NCBI GenBank assembly: GCA_900772835.1
Contig: CAAGSA010000024.1
Location: forward strand, 1 to 58,402
DNA length: 58,402 nucleotides
From: an uncultured Prevotella sp.
GTDB taxonomy: Bacteria > Bacteroidota > Bacteroidia > Bacteroidales > Bacteroidaceae
Direction: 5' to 3'
Under the pieces are notes generated by a model. The model was given only the letters and a program-made list of their open reading frames with translations, was not told the origin of the DNA and ran no database searches. Both the position numbers and the translations under genes were made by a program. This document shows, piece by piece, positions 26,721 through 33,512 of the stretch (the first letter of the stretch is position 1; each line of letters begins with the position of its first letter).

Positions 26721-26752
26721 CAAAAGTACAAAAAAAGAAAGTAACTGCCAAA
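26721..26752 (-). promoter_or_regulatory. Promoter of ligA
   Basis: On the minus strand TTTG (26752-26749), a 20-bp spacer and TACTTTTG (26728-26721) match the Bacteroidetes consensus, about 40 bp before the chosen ligA start. Confidence 0.8.
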
Positions 26753-26959
26753 TAAATGGTTTGCGAAAACAACAGGAGGTGCGAAAAACCTTCTTGTATG
26801 TGAGGTGGAAAGGAAAGAATAGTGGGAATGAAATGCGAATGGTTGAATAGGCAAGGAAATGGAGTAGCTGCAAATAAATATGCGTGGTTGGCAAGCTGAC
26901 AAGAAAAATGGATATTAGTTCAAACGGAAAAAATGAAAATTGGAGAAGAATGTGGTTGC

Positions 26960-26998
26960 AAAAAAAGAAGGAGGTAAACCTCGCGGTCTCCCTCCTTC
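26960..26998 (-). terminator. Terminator of the aminopeptidase P / C1 peptidase transcript
   Basis: On the minus strand GAAGGAGG (26998-26991) pairs with CCTCCTTC (26974-26967), followed by seven T's (26966-26960). It lies just beyond the C1 peptidase stop codon. Confidence 0.87.
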
Positions 26999-27018
26999 AG
27001 GAATATATGAAAAAAAAA

Positions 27019-28221
27019 TTAAATGCCAAGTTTTTTACGGATATCCTTAGGTATGGCGTTCTTGTTGACCATGAAGTCCATAACCTTGTAAGCGCAGAAA
27101 GTCTTGGTCATGTACCAGATACCCTTGTTGTCGCCAGTCTCGCCCCAAGAGTTCTTGATCATGTAGTACTCCTTGCCGTTCTGGTCCTTTGCAATACCAT
27201 AGAGGTGCATACCGTGGTCGTCGGTTGTTTCCCAGTTGTCATAAGCCTCCTGACGCATCTCCTGTGTCAGCTTAACCTCAGGTGTGTTCACGCCGAGAGA
27301 GTCGAGGATGTTTGTCTTCTGGACAGGAGACAGTTTGAGCCATTTTGCAGCGTCGCTGCCTGAGAGGCTCTGAACGGCCTTTGAGTCAACGGCAACAGCC
27401 AGACCCTTGCGTGTGAATCCCTGCTCGGAAACGTCGCCACCCCACATTACGGTGTAACCGTTGTTGATGGCGTTGTCGATGATGCGTGTGATGTCCTCAA
27501 CAGGAACGTTGTAGCTCATACCCTGGCGCCAGTTGTCCTGTACCTCTACAGGGAATGCTGTCCAGAATGGGTGGTGTGTGTAGCTGGTGATGCTTACATA
27601 GTCGTTCCAGTCCAGACCGAAGCTGTCAGCGTAGCTTCTTGGAGTGTATGTCTTGCCATCTACTGTGAACTTCTCAGGGCAGGCGCCGAGATAAGAGTCG
27701 AGAATACCCTGCAGACCTTTCTTCCATGCTGGAGAAAGCTTCTTCAGATCGCTCTTAGCAATGGCCTCTACATACGGAGTCATTACAGCGAAGAACTCGT
27801 TGAAGTTGTTCAGAGAGTCACCGTAGAGAGAACCTGCTGCCGGCATTGCGTTTTCCGGACAGATACCGTAGTGCTTCAGACAGTGCAATGGATCCTCAGC
27901 AGAACCGCCCTGCGAGAAAGATGTGTCGCCGTGCATGCGAACAGTCATAATGGCACGGTCCATATATGTCTTGTTTGCCACGAAAGCCTCGCAGAGGTCA
28001 ACGCTCTTGCCTGTCTTCTTCAGAATCTCGCTCTCGAAGAAAGAGAGGGTAGAGTAGGCCCAGCAGGTACCGCTACGGTTCTGGTCCTTGATACTTGTGA
28101 TTTTGTTCTCCTTGATTGTGGTGAAAACAGGCTTGTTGTTGTTAGCAGCATCCTTTTTCTCCTCAGCATTGGCTCCCACAGCGATGCAAGCCAACAGGGC
28201 TAATGTTAGAATCTTTTTCAT
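27019..28221 (-). CDS. Exported C1B (bleomycin hydrolase-like) cysteine peptidase
   Basis: This is a papain-fold peptidase of family C1B, related to aminopeptidase C and bleomycin hydrolase but exported. It has 400 aa with signal peptide MKKILTLALLACIAVGANA. The oxyanion Gln47 and catalytic Cys53 lie in DQNRSGTCWAY. The catalytic His is in DDHGMHL and Asn in KNSWGE near the C-terminus. Cytosolic C1B enzymes are hexamers with aminopeptidase activity; the exported Bacteroidetes version probably trims peptides in the periplasm. It starts 39 bp after an aminopeptidase P gene. The two peptidases would complement each other in peptide breakdown. Confidence 0.9.
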   Translation of the reverse strand: MKKILTLALLACIAVGANAEEKKDAANNNKPVFTTIKENKITSIKDQNRSGTCWAYSTLSFFESEILKKTGKSVDLCEAFVANKTYMDRAIMTVRMHGDTSFSQGGSAEDPLHCLKHYGICPENAMPAAGSLYGDSLNNFNEFFAVMTPYVEAIAKSDLKKLSPAWKKGLQGILDSYLGACPEKFTVDGKTYTPRSYADSFGLDWNDYVSITSYTHHPFWTAFPVEVQDNWRQGMSYNVPVEDITRIIDNAINNGYTVMWGGDVSEQGFTRKGLAVAVDSKAVQSLSGSDAAKWLKLSPVQKTNILDSLGVNTPEVKLTQEMRQEAYDNWETTDDHGMHLYGIAKDQNGKEYYMIKNSWGETGDNKGIWYMTKTFCAYKVMDFMVNKNAIPKDIRKKLGI

Positions 28222-28260
28222 TTTGTTGTTAAAATTATGTGTATTAAAGTTTTAATTGTT

Positions 28261-29667
28261 TCAGTTGTTATTATTGCTCATGAATTCCTCCACATCCTTT
28301 GGATGGTATGGAATGCGGTCCTTGCCGAGGAAGCGGCATCCGTCCTTTGTAATCAGCAAGTCGTCTTCGAGGCGTATTCCGCCGAAGTCCTTGTATGTTT
28401 CCAGCTTCTCGTAGTTCAGGAAGTCCTTGTGGAGGCCCTTTGCCCTCCATTCGTCGATGAGAGCCGGGATGAAGTATATTCCCGGTTCGTCGGTCACCAC
28501 GAATCCTTCTTCCAGTCGGCGTCCCATGCGCAGGCAGTTTGTGCCGAACTGCTCAAGGTTCGGGCGTGTTTCCTCGTCAAAGCCCACGTATGTCTGTCCG
28601 AGACCTTCCATATCGTGAACGTCCATACCCATCATGTGTCCCAGTCCGTGAGGCAGGAACATAGCGTGTGCTCCGGCTCTTACTGCCTCTTCGGTGTCGC
28701 CCTTCATCAGTCCGAGCTCCTTCAAACGGTCTGTCATAAGGCGGCATACATCGAGATGCACGTCAAAGTATTTCACTCCCGGCTTTGCTATCTGCAGTGC
28801 CAGGTCGTGGCAGTCTTCCACGATTGAATATATTTCCAGCTGTCGCTGCGTGAACTTGCCGTTCACAGGGAATGTACGTGTGTTGTCGGAGCAGTAGTGT
28901 TCCATTGTCTCGGCTCCGCAGTCGCACAGAGCGAGTCTGCCGCTTTCGAGCACTGCCATCGACGGGTTGCCGTGCATGATTTCTCCGTGCTGTGAGAATA
29001 TGGTGGCGAAGCTTACCTTTGAACCGTATGATTCTGCCACTCCGTCTACTTGTCCGCCCACGAACTTCTCTGTCACTCCCGGTCTGGTGAGCCTCATTGC
29101 CGTGGTGTGCATTCTGTAGCCTACCTCGCTGGCGCGCTCCAGTTCTTCTATTTCCAGTTGGCTCTTCACTGAGCGCATCTTCACCACTGCCATTATCAGC
29201 TCGAGCGAAGCTGCTTCGCGCTGCTGGCTGGGATGTATGCCGAGCAGGTCGAATATATGTATCATTGTGTCGTGGCGGTAAGGCGGCAGGAAGTGCACCT
29301 GTCTCTTGTCCCTGAGTGCGGCGTTGCAGATAATCTGCAGCTGTCGCATCGGTGCGCTGTTTGCCACTCCCGAGCGTTCAGCCATATCGTGAACGCTGTC
29401 CACGCTGCCGTACCATACGATGTCGTCGATGTCAATATCGTCGCCGATAAGCATCTCTGTGTCGTTGTCGATGTCGATTACTCCCACCAGTCCGTCTCTC
29501 TTCGGACCGAAATAATACAGGAATGAAGAATCCTGACGGAACGGATAGTAGCCGTTTGACGGATAGTTTGCCGGCGACTCGTTGTTTCCGAAAAGAATGA
29601 TGATACCGCTCTTTACAAGCTTCTTGAGCTCAGCGCGGCGGTTCACGTAGGTTTCTTTACTGAACAT
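28261..29667 (-). CDS. pepP: Xaa-Pro aminopeptidase (aminopeptidase P, M24B)
   Basis: This metallopeptidase removes an N-terminal residue preceding proline. It has 468 aa: an N-terminal creatinase-like domain (to about residue 170) and a C-terminal pita-bread domain. Likely metal ligands are Asp in LCDCGAE, Asp in SDNTRTF, His in LPHGLGHMMGMDVHD, Glu in TDEPGIYF, and Glu in GGIRLEDDLL. No signal peptide is seen, so it is cytoplasmic, unlike its exported co-transcribed neighbour. It is the first gene of the two-peptidase unit. Confidence 0.92.
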   Translation of the reverse strand: MFSKETYVNRRAELKKLVKSGIIILFGNNESPANYPSNGYYPFRQDSSFLYYFGPKRDGLVGVIDIDNDTEMLIGDDIDIDDIVWYGSVDSVHDMAERSGVANSAPMRQLQIICNAALRDKRQVHFLPPYRHDTMIHIFDLLGIHPSQQREAASLELIMAVVKMRSVKSQLEIEELERASEVGYRMHTTAMRLTRPGVTEKFVGGQVDGVAESYGSKVSFATIFSQHGEIMHGNPSMAVLESGRLALCDCGAETMEHYCSDNTRTFPVNGKFTQRQLEIYSIVEDCHDLALQIAKPGVKYFDVHLDVCRLMTDRLKELGLMKGDTEEAVRAGAHAMFLPHGLGHMMGMDVHDMEGLGQTYVGFDEETRPNLEQFGTNCLRMGRRLEEGFVVTDEPGIYFIPALIDEWRAKGLHKDFLNYEKLETYKDFGGIRLEDDLLITKDGCRFLGKDRIPYHPKDVEEFMSNNNN

Positions 29668-29844
29668 ATATCGTGCGTTTTATATTGTTTTTTTTATAAT
29701 TTCCTTCGAAACCACTTTTGCATTATTGGGTTAAGGTTTCCGAACAATGCTCTTTCTGAAGCTCTGCCAACCACTGCAGGAATGGTGCGTACAGTTTGTC
29801 TTCTAGTGTGATTTTCATATTCCTATACATTGATTCACATGTAT

Positions 29845-29860
29845 TATCTTTGCAAAGATA
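29845..29860. promoter_or_regulatory. Palindromic back-to-back -7 element
   Basis: TATCTTTGCAAAGATA is a perfect 16-bp palindrome that contains a Bacteroidetes -7 element (TAnnTTTG) on each strand. It lies in the 317-bp gap (29668-29984) between the divergent aminopeptidase P and patatin genes. A second ATTATCTTTGCA follows at 29881-29892. No well-spaced upstream TTTG was found for either, so promoter activity is only possible. Nothing else was seen in the gap. Confidence 0.45.
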
Positions 29861-29984
29861 TGAATAATTGAATAAAAAGCATTATCTTTGCATAAAATTT
29901 TATTGATTTTCTGTAATAATTTGCTTAATGCGTGTGGCTTTGACAAGCTATTTGACACTTTTTAATATACTATTTTGGAATATT

Positions 29985-30845
29985 ATGCAGGTAAATTGGA
30001 ACACAGGACTGGTGCTTGAAGGCGGTGGAATGAGAGGAGTCTTCACGAGCGGCGTGCTCGACGGTTTTATGAAGAATAATGTGTATTTCCATTATGTGGT
30101 GGCTGTTTCGGCTGGCGCATGCAACGGCTTGTCGTATATGAGCCATCAGATAAGGCGTGCCCGGATTTCGAATATCGACTATCTTGCAAAATACAAATAC
30201 ATCGGGTTGCGCCATCTCTTTGCCCAGGGGAGCATCATCGACCGCAAGTTGCTGTATGAGGATTTTCCCGACAAGCTGCTGCCTTACGACTATGATGCTT
30301 TCTTCCGCAATCCCGACGAATTCGAGATGGTGACCACGAACTGTCTTACGGGGCGTGCTTGCTACATGTCGGAGCGGCATGACAAGCAGCGGCTGATAGA
30401 CATTGCGACGGCAAGCAGCAGTCTGCCATACGTCAGCAGGATAGTCTTCGTTGACGGCATCCCCATGCTTGACGGCGGAATAGTGGACAGCATCCCGGTG
30501 ATGCGTTCTATCGAGAAGGGGCACAAGACGAACGTTCTTGTGCTGACGCGCAACAAAGGCTACCGCTCAACGGAGAAAGACCATAAGATTCCGCATTTCA
30601 TCTACAGGAATTATCCCCGTCTGCGTGTGGTGCTGAGCCACCGCTGCGAGGCCTACAACCGCCAGCTTGATCTTATCGACGAGATGGAGGATCGCGGAGA
30701 GATAATATGCATCCGTCCGGAACGTCCGATGGAGGTGGGGCGTATGGAGCAGGATTTGGAAAAGCTGGAGCGTCTCTATGAGGAGGGCTACACACTGGGA
30801 GAGAAGTTCTGCCGGGAGTATATGCAAGGCGGTTCGCACCAGTAA
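29985..30845 (+). CDS. Patatin-like phospholipase
   Basis: This predicted lipid acyl hydrolase of the patatin/RssA group has 286 aa from the ATG at 29985 (MQVNWNTGLVLEGGG). The frame continues 19 codons upstream but the family starts here. The oxyanion glycine-rich motif LEGGGMRGVF is at residues 11-20. The nucleophile elbow is AVSAGA with Ser42; the usual first Gly of G-x-S-x-G is Ala. The catalytic Asp163 is in MLDGGIVDS. There is no signal peptide, so it is cytoplasmic or loosely membrane-associated. The substrate is unknown. It is a single-gene unit. Confidence 0.87.
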   Translation: MQVNWNTGLVLEGGGMRGVFTSGVLDGFMKNNVYFHYVVAVSAGACNGLSYMSHQIRRARISNIDYLAKYKYIGLRHLFAQGSIIDRKLLYEDFPDKLLPYDYDAFFRNPDEFEMVTTNCLTGRACYMSERHDKQRLIDIATASSSLPYVSRIVFVDGIPMLDGGIVDSIPVMRSIEKGHKTNVLVLTRNKGYRSTEKDHKIPHFIYRNYPRLRVVLSHRCEAYNRQLDLIDEMEDRGEIICIRPERPMEVGRMEQDLEKLERLYEEGYTLGEKFCREYMQGGSHQ

Positions 30846-30891
30846 TTGGGTGATGCGAACCGCTTGGCTTAATTCTGTTTAGTGTTGTGGA

Positions 30892-31803
30892 TCATAGGGT
30901 TGAAAGTGCCGCTTTCCCTTTGTTCTTCTTCTTGTCCTTGCAGTAGTTGATAATCTTTACCACTGACAGTGCGTCCACTCCTATAGAGAACGAGTTCTGG
31001 TAGGCTTTCTTGCCGTCGGTGGTCTTGAACAGCGGCGTGATGCCGAATGAGCCGCTGAACACTACCGGACCGAACCCCCAGCTCAGTGTGGCGTTCAGTC
31101 CCCAGCGTTTCAGCTCGTATGTGCCGGTAGTGTTTCCTGCCGGATGCTTCATCCTGTACCATGCGTTGGTCCTTACTTCCGGCGTGATGCCGAGCCCCAC
31201 ATAATAGTCGGTTCCATCCTGCAGCGTGAGCAGCAGCGGAATCCTTGCGGCGAGATAGTTTATATTGTTGCCGTCGGCTCTCGAATCCATCGGCGAGAAG
31301 CTCCATTTGCCATTGCTCTCGCTCACCATGCTGTTTCTCTGGAAGCACAGATGGTTCCAAGCCATCTGCATTGCTATGCTGAATCCGAAGAAGTTGTTCT
31401 TGGTGAACGGTATCGACATATAATATGGTGTGATGCCGAGTTCGAACGAATGCGAGAAGCGTGCATGGTCTATCTGGTTTGCCCCGAACACTCTGCCCGT
31501 GATGTTTGCTATGCCGATCCACACTGTGGCGAAACGCGGCGCGAAGTCGGTGTGTTGCAGCTTGTCGGTAGGGATGAACGGCGAACCCACGTACACGTTT
31601 TCTATCTCCTGTCCGTCCACGAAGTTCATCTCGCTCACCTTCGTTTCCTGCACACCGTCCTTACCGTAGACCTTCACGTTGGTCTTCTCTCCATTCACGT
31701 CCACCACTATGCTTTTCCCCTCGACGGTGAATGTTGTGTCCGCCACTTCTTCCGCTCCTGCCGCCAATGGCAGCAGCGCAGCCAATAATAATAGTTTCTT
31801 CAT
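30892..31803 (-). CDS. Exported beta-barrel-like protein at the end of the sigma operon
   Basis: The protein has 303 aa with signal peptide MKKLLLLAALLPLAAGA. The mature N-terminus (about residues 20-75) is a short beta-rich domain with FTVEGKSIVVDVNGEKTNVK. The remaining part shows alternating hydrophobic strands rich in aromatic residues and Gly/Asn turns (WGLNATLSWGFGPVVFSG), as in Bacteroidetes outer-membrane beta-barrels. The C-terminus is basic (CKDKKKNKGK). No specific family is recognised. It is the fourth gene of the run sigma factor, membrane-anchored partner, 148-aa exported protein, this gene, so it is probably regulated by, or signals to, the ECF system. Confidence 0.72.
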   Translation of the reverse strand: MKKLLLLAALLPLAAGAEEVADTTFTVEGKSIVVDVNGEKTNVKVYGKDGVQETKVSEMNFVDGQEIENVYVGSPFIPTDKLQHTDFAPRFATVWIGIANITGRVFGANQIDHARFSHSFELGITPYYMSIPFTKNNFFGFSIAMQMAWNHLCFQRNSMVSESNGKWSFSPMDSRADGNNINYLAARIPLLLTLQDGTDYYVGLGITPEVRTNAWYRMKHPAGNTTGTYELKRWGLNATLSWGFGPVVFSGSFGITPLFKTTDGKKAYQNSFSIGVDALSVVKIINYCKDKKKNKGKAALSTL

Positions 31804-31855
31804 TACTTTATTGTGTTTTTATTGTTTTTATCTTTTGGGTGCATTACTTGTCTTG

Positions 31856-32302
31856 TCAGAATTTTGAATAGCAGAGCTTCATGATGTCGTCTGGCGACAA
31901 AGTCCCTTCGATATATATCACAGTGCCCTTGTTGCCTCCCACATAGCTGAACAGTATGTAGCGGTTGATGCCTCCGGCAATCGGCGGCATCATGTAATAT
32001 CCGCTCACGAGCTGCCCTTCTTCGATTACCTCTCTCACCTTCTTCGCCTTCTTCTTGTCGGCAGTAAGATATGGCTGTATGGCTGTATGCAGCTTCTTGT
32101 ATACAAGACTTTTGTACGTGCGCAGCTTGTAGCCCTTCAGTTCCGTATTGCGCATCACCACCATTTTGCATCCCTTGGCGTTGCCGTATCGTTGGAACAC
32201 CTTTTCCACGTTCAGTCCCTCCTGTGCGCTGGCGCCGACAACCGCCGCCACTATCATCACGAGCGTCAATAGCGTGCGTTTGATATAAGTGTGCTGTTTC
32301 AT
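31856..32302 (-). CDS. Exported protein of unknown function (possibly DUF6108-like)
   Basis: The protein has 148 aa with signal peptide (MKQHTYIKRTLLTLVMIVAAVVGASA). The mature domain contains VFQRYGNAKGCKMVVMRNTELKGY, a charged helix, and a C-terminal beta segment YILFSYVGGNKGTVIYIEG. It recalls short periplasmic proteins encoded beside ECF sigma factors in Bacteroidales (DUF6108, and functionally the DUF4252 group), but I am not certain of the family. One Cys near residue 45 and one near the C-terminus are present. It lies 66 bp after the anti-sigma-like gene and 52 bp before the barrel-like gene. Confidence 0.72.
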   Translation of the reverse strand: MKQHTYIKRTLLTLVMIVAAVVGASAQEGLNVEKVFQRYGNAKGCKMVVMRNTELKGYKLRTYKSLVYKKLHTAIQPYLTADKKKAKKVREVIEEGQLVSGYYMMPPIAGGINRYILFSYVGGNKGTVIYIEGTLSPDDIMKLCYSKF

Positions 32303-32368
32303 ATCCTTTTCCTTATATATGATGTTTTATAGTATTAACGGGACAATATGTCCTGTTTTCTCCTCCCT

Positions 32369-32872
32369 TTATCTCATCATCTGCATTGCCGCGAACGGGT
32401 CTTCGTCGCTGTTCTCGCCCATCATCCGCAGTGCCTCCAGTGCCTGAGCCTTCACCTCCTTTTGTCCGGTGTACCTCTTCCCGTCTATCACCATATAGCA
32501 TTCTCCCTGCTGGTGCCTGCCCGTGGCAAGGGCGAAAAGCAGCAGTGTTGATGCCGCTACCGACACTGCCGACACTATGCGCATCGTTCTCCAGCGCCTG
32601 GATGCCGTGCCCGGTGCCGTGCCCGGATGCTGAGCGCCGGTGCTTGCGCCGGTCCGTTCGCCGCCGGTGTCGCGCCCGTTCGCCGCCGCCCGCTCTTCCG
32701 CCACGAAGCCGAACAGAGCCCTGTACGGCAGCCACTCCTCTGGCATGTCGCTGCCGCATGAGGCGAAGAAGTTTCTCAGTTCCTCTTCCTCCGCGTTCGT
32801 TGTCGCGCCCTCCATATATGTGTCGAGCAAATGCTGTATTCTTTCGTAGTCGTTCTTTTCCATAATCATCAT
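32369..32872 (-). CDS. Single-pass membrane protein, probable anti-sigma factor
   Basis: The protein has 167 aa. The start at 32872 overlaps the sigma-factor stop codon by four bases (ATGA), which suggests translational coupling; ATGs at 32869 and 32863 are also possible. Residues 1-60 are helical and acidic (YERIQHLLDTYMEGATTNAEE), like the cytosolic sigma-binding part of short Bacteroidetes anti-sigma factors. A low-complexity Gly/Thr/Ala linker follows, then one membrane segment (about 98-117). A periplasmic tail carries CYMVIDGKRYTGQKEV. No zinc-type HxxxCxxC motif is seen. It most likely holds the upstream ECF sigma at the inner membrane; the role is inferred from layout. Confidence 0.72.
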   Translation of the reverse strand: MMIMEKNDYERIQHLLDTYMEGATTNAEEEELRNFFASCGSDMPEEWLPYRALFGFVAEERAAANGRDTGGERTGASTGAQHPGTAPGTASRRWRTMRIVSAVSVAASTLLLFALATGRHQQGECYMVIDGKRYTGQKEVKAQALEALRMMGENSDEDPFAAMQMMR

Positions 32873-33363
32873 CCCTTCATTATCCTTATATACGTGTCGC
32901 GTATGCGCAGCCGCGCCCTTGACAGGTTTTTCCTCAGGTTGTCGGCGGTGCATCCCGTGATTTGCATTATCTCTTCGCTTGCGTAGCCTTCAATCTCTTT
33001 CAGCCTGAATATCTGCCTTTGCAGCGGCGGCAGCGTTTCCACGATTCGCCGTATCAGCCTGACTTCGTCGTTGCGTTCCGCGCTCAGGTCCTCCACGGCA
33101 ATGTCCTGCCGGTGTTCCGCCTCGTTGCTTCGGCACATCTTGTCGTGCCTGCATTTGTCGCGGTGCAGATTCCTTGCCACGGTATAGGCAAATGCCGCGG
33201 TGTTCGTTCCTGCCTTTATCTCCGTGCGCACGCTCCACATCCGGAGCATGACTTCCTGCACGAGGTCCTCGGCATCGTCTTCATTCCCTGTCAGCCTAAG
33301 CAAGTATTCTTTCAGTCCGCTTCGCAAAGGCAGCACGATATGGTTGAACTCTTCTTGTTTCAT
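32869..33363 (-). CDS. ECF-type RNA polymerase sigma factor
   Basis: This alternative sigma-70 factor has 164 aa. I chose the start at 33363 (MKQEEFNHIVLPL), which matches Bacteroidetes ECF sigma N-termini; the frame is open 15 codons further. Region 2 contains DAEDLVQEVMLRMW, with the -10 recognition helix around AFAYTVARNLHRDKCR. Region 4 contains LPPLQRQIFRLKEIEGYASEEI and a helix-turn-helix ending KNLSRARLRIRD. The linker between them is short and the protein ends soon after region 4. It heads an operon with a probable anti-sigma factor and two exported proteins, divergent from a TonB receptor. It probably reports envelope state. Confidence 0.9.
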   Translation of the reverse strand: MKQEEFNHIVLPLRSGLKEYLLRLTGNEDDAEDLVQEVMLRMWSVRTEIKAGTNTAAFAYTVARNLHRDKCRHDKMCRSNEAEHRQDIAVEDLSAERNDEVRLIRRIVETLPPLQRQIFRLKEIEGYASEEIMQITGCTADNLRKNLSRARLRIRDTYIRIMKG

Positions 33364-33512
33364 CTGCTTGTTTATAGATATAACGCGCGAAACGCGTTTT
33401 TCGGACATACGTACGTAAAGTTTTTTAATTAAAATTCCTTTATTTCTATTTTTATAGTTACTTTTGCCGCGCTTTAAGGCAATACATTAAATTAATTTTT
33501 CAAAAAACATCT
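33364..33512 (+). promoter_or_regulatory. Divergent control region, sigma operon / BtuB-like receptor
   Basis: TACTTTTG at 33459-33466 is a good -7 element for the receptor gene, with no clear upstream TTTG. Palindromes AAACGCGTTT, ACGTACGT (around 33410) and TTAATTAA (33426-33433) lie toward the sigma gene and could be regulator sites. The space is too short for a cobalamin riboswitch and no B12 box was seen. Confidence 0.45.

Larger units (their letters stand above)
26683..27018. other. Intergenic region upstream of ligA
   Basis: This 336-bp stretch holds the ligA promoter (26721-26752) and the terminator of the C1 peptidase transcript (26960-26998). The remainder, about 26755-26955, is A-rich and shows no gene or structure that I can support. 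Confidence 0.5.

Noticed and set aside
26884..27363. 159-codon plus-strand frame near the C1 peptidase end
   Set aside because: It overlaps the terminator at 26960-26998 and the C1 peptidase gene in antisense, without motif or start context.
33409..33512. Cobalamin riboswitch before the BtuB-like receptor
   Set aside because: The space is too short and no B12-box-like conserved sequence is visible.
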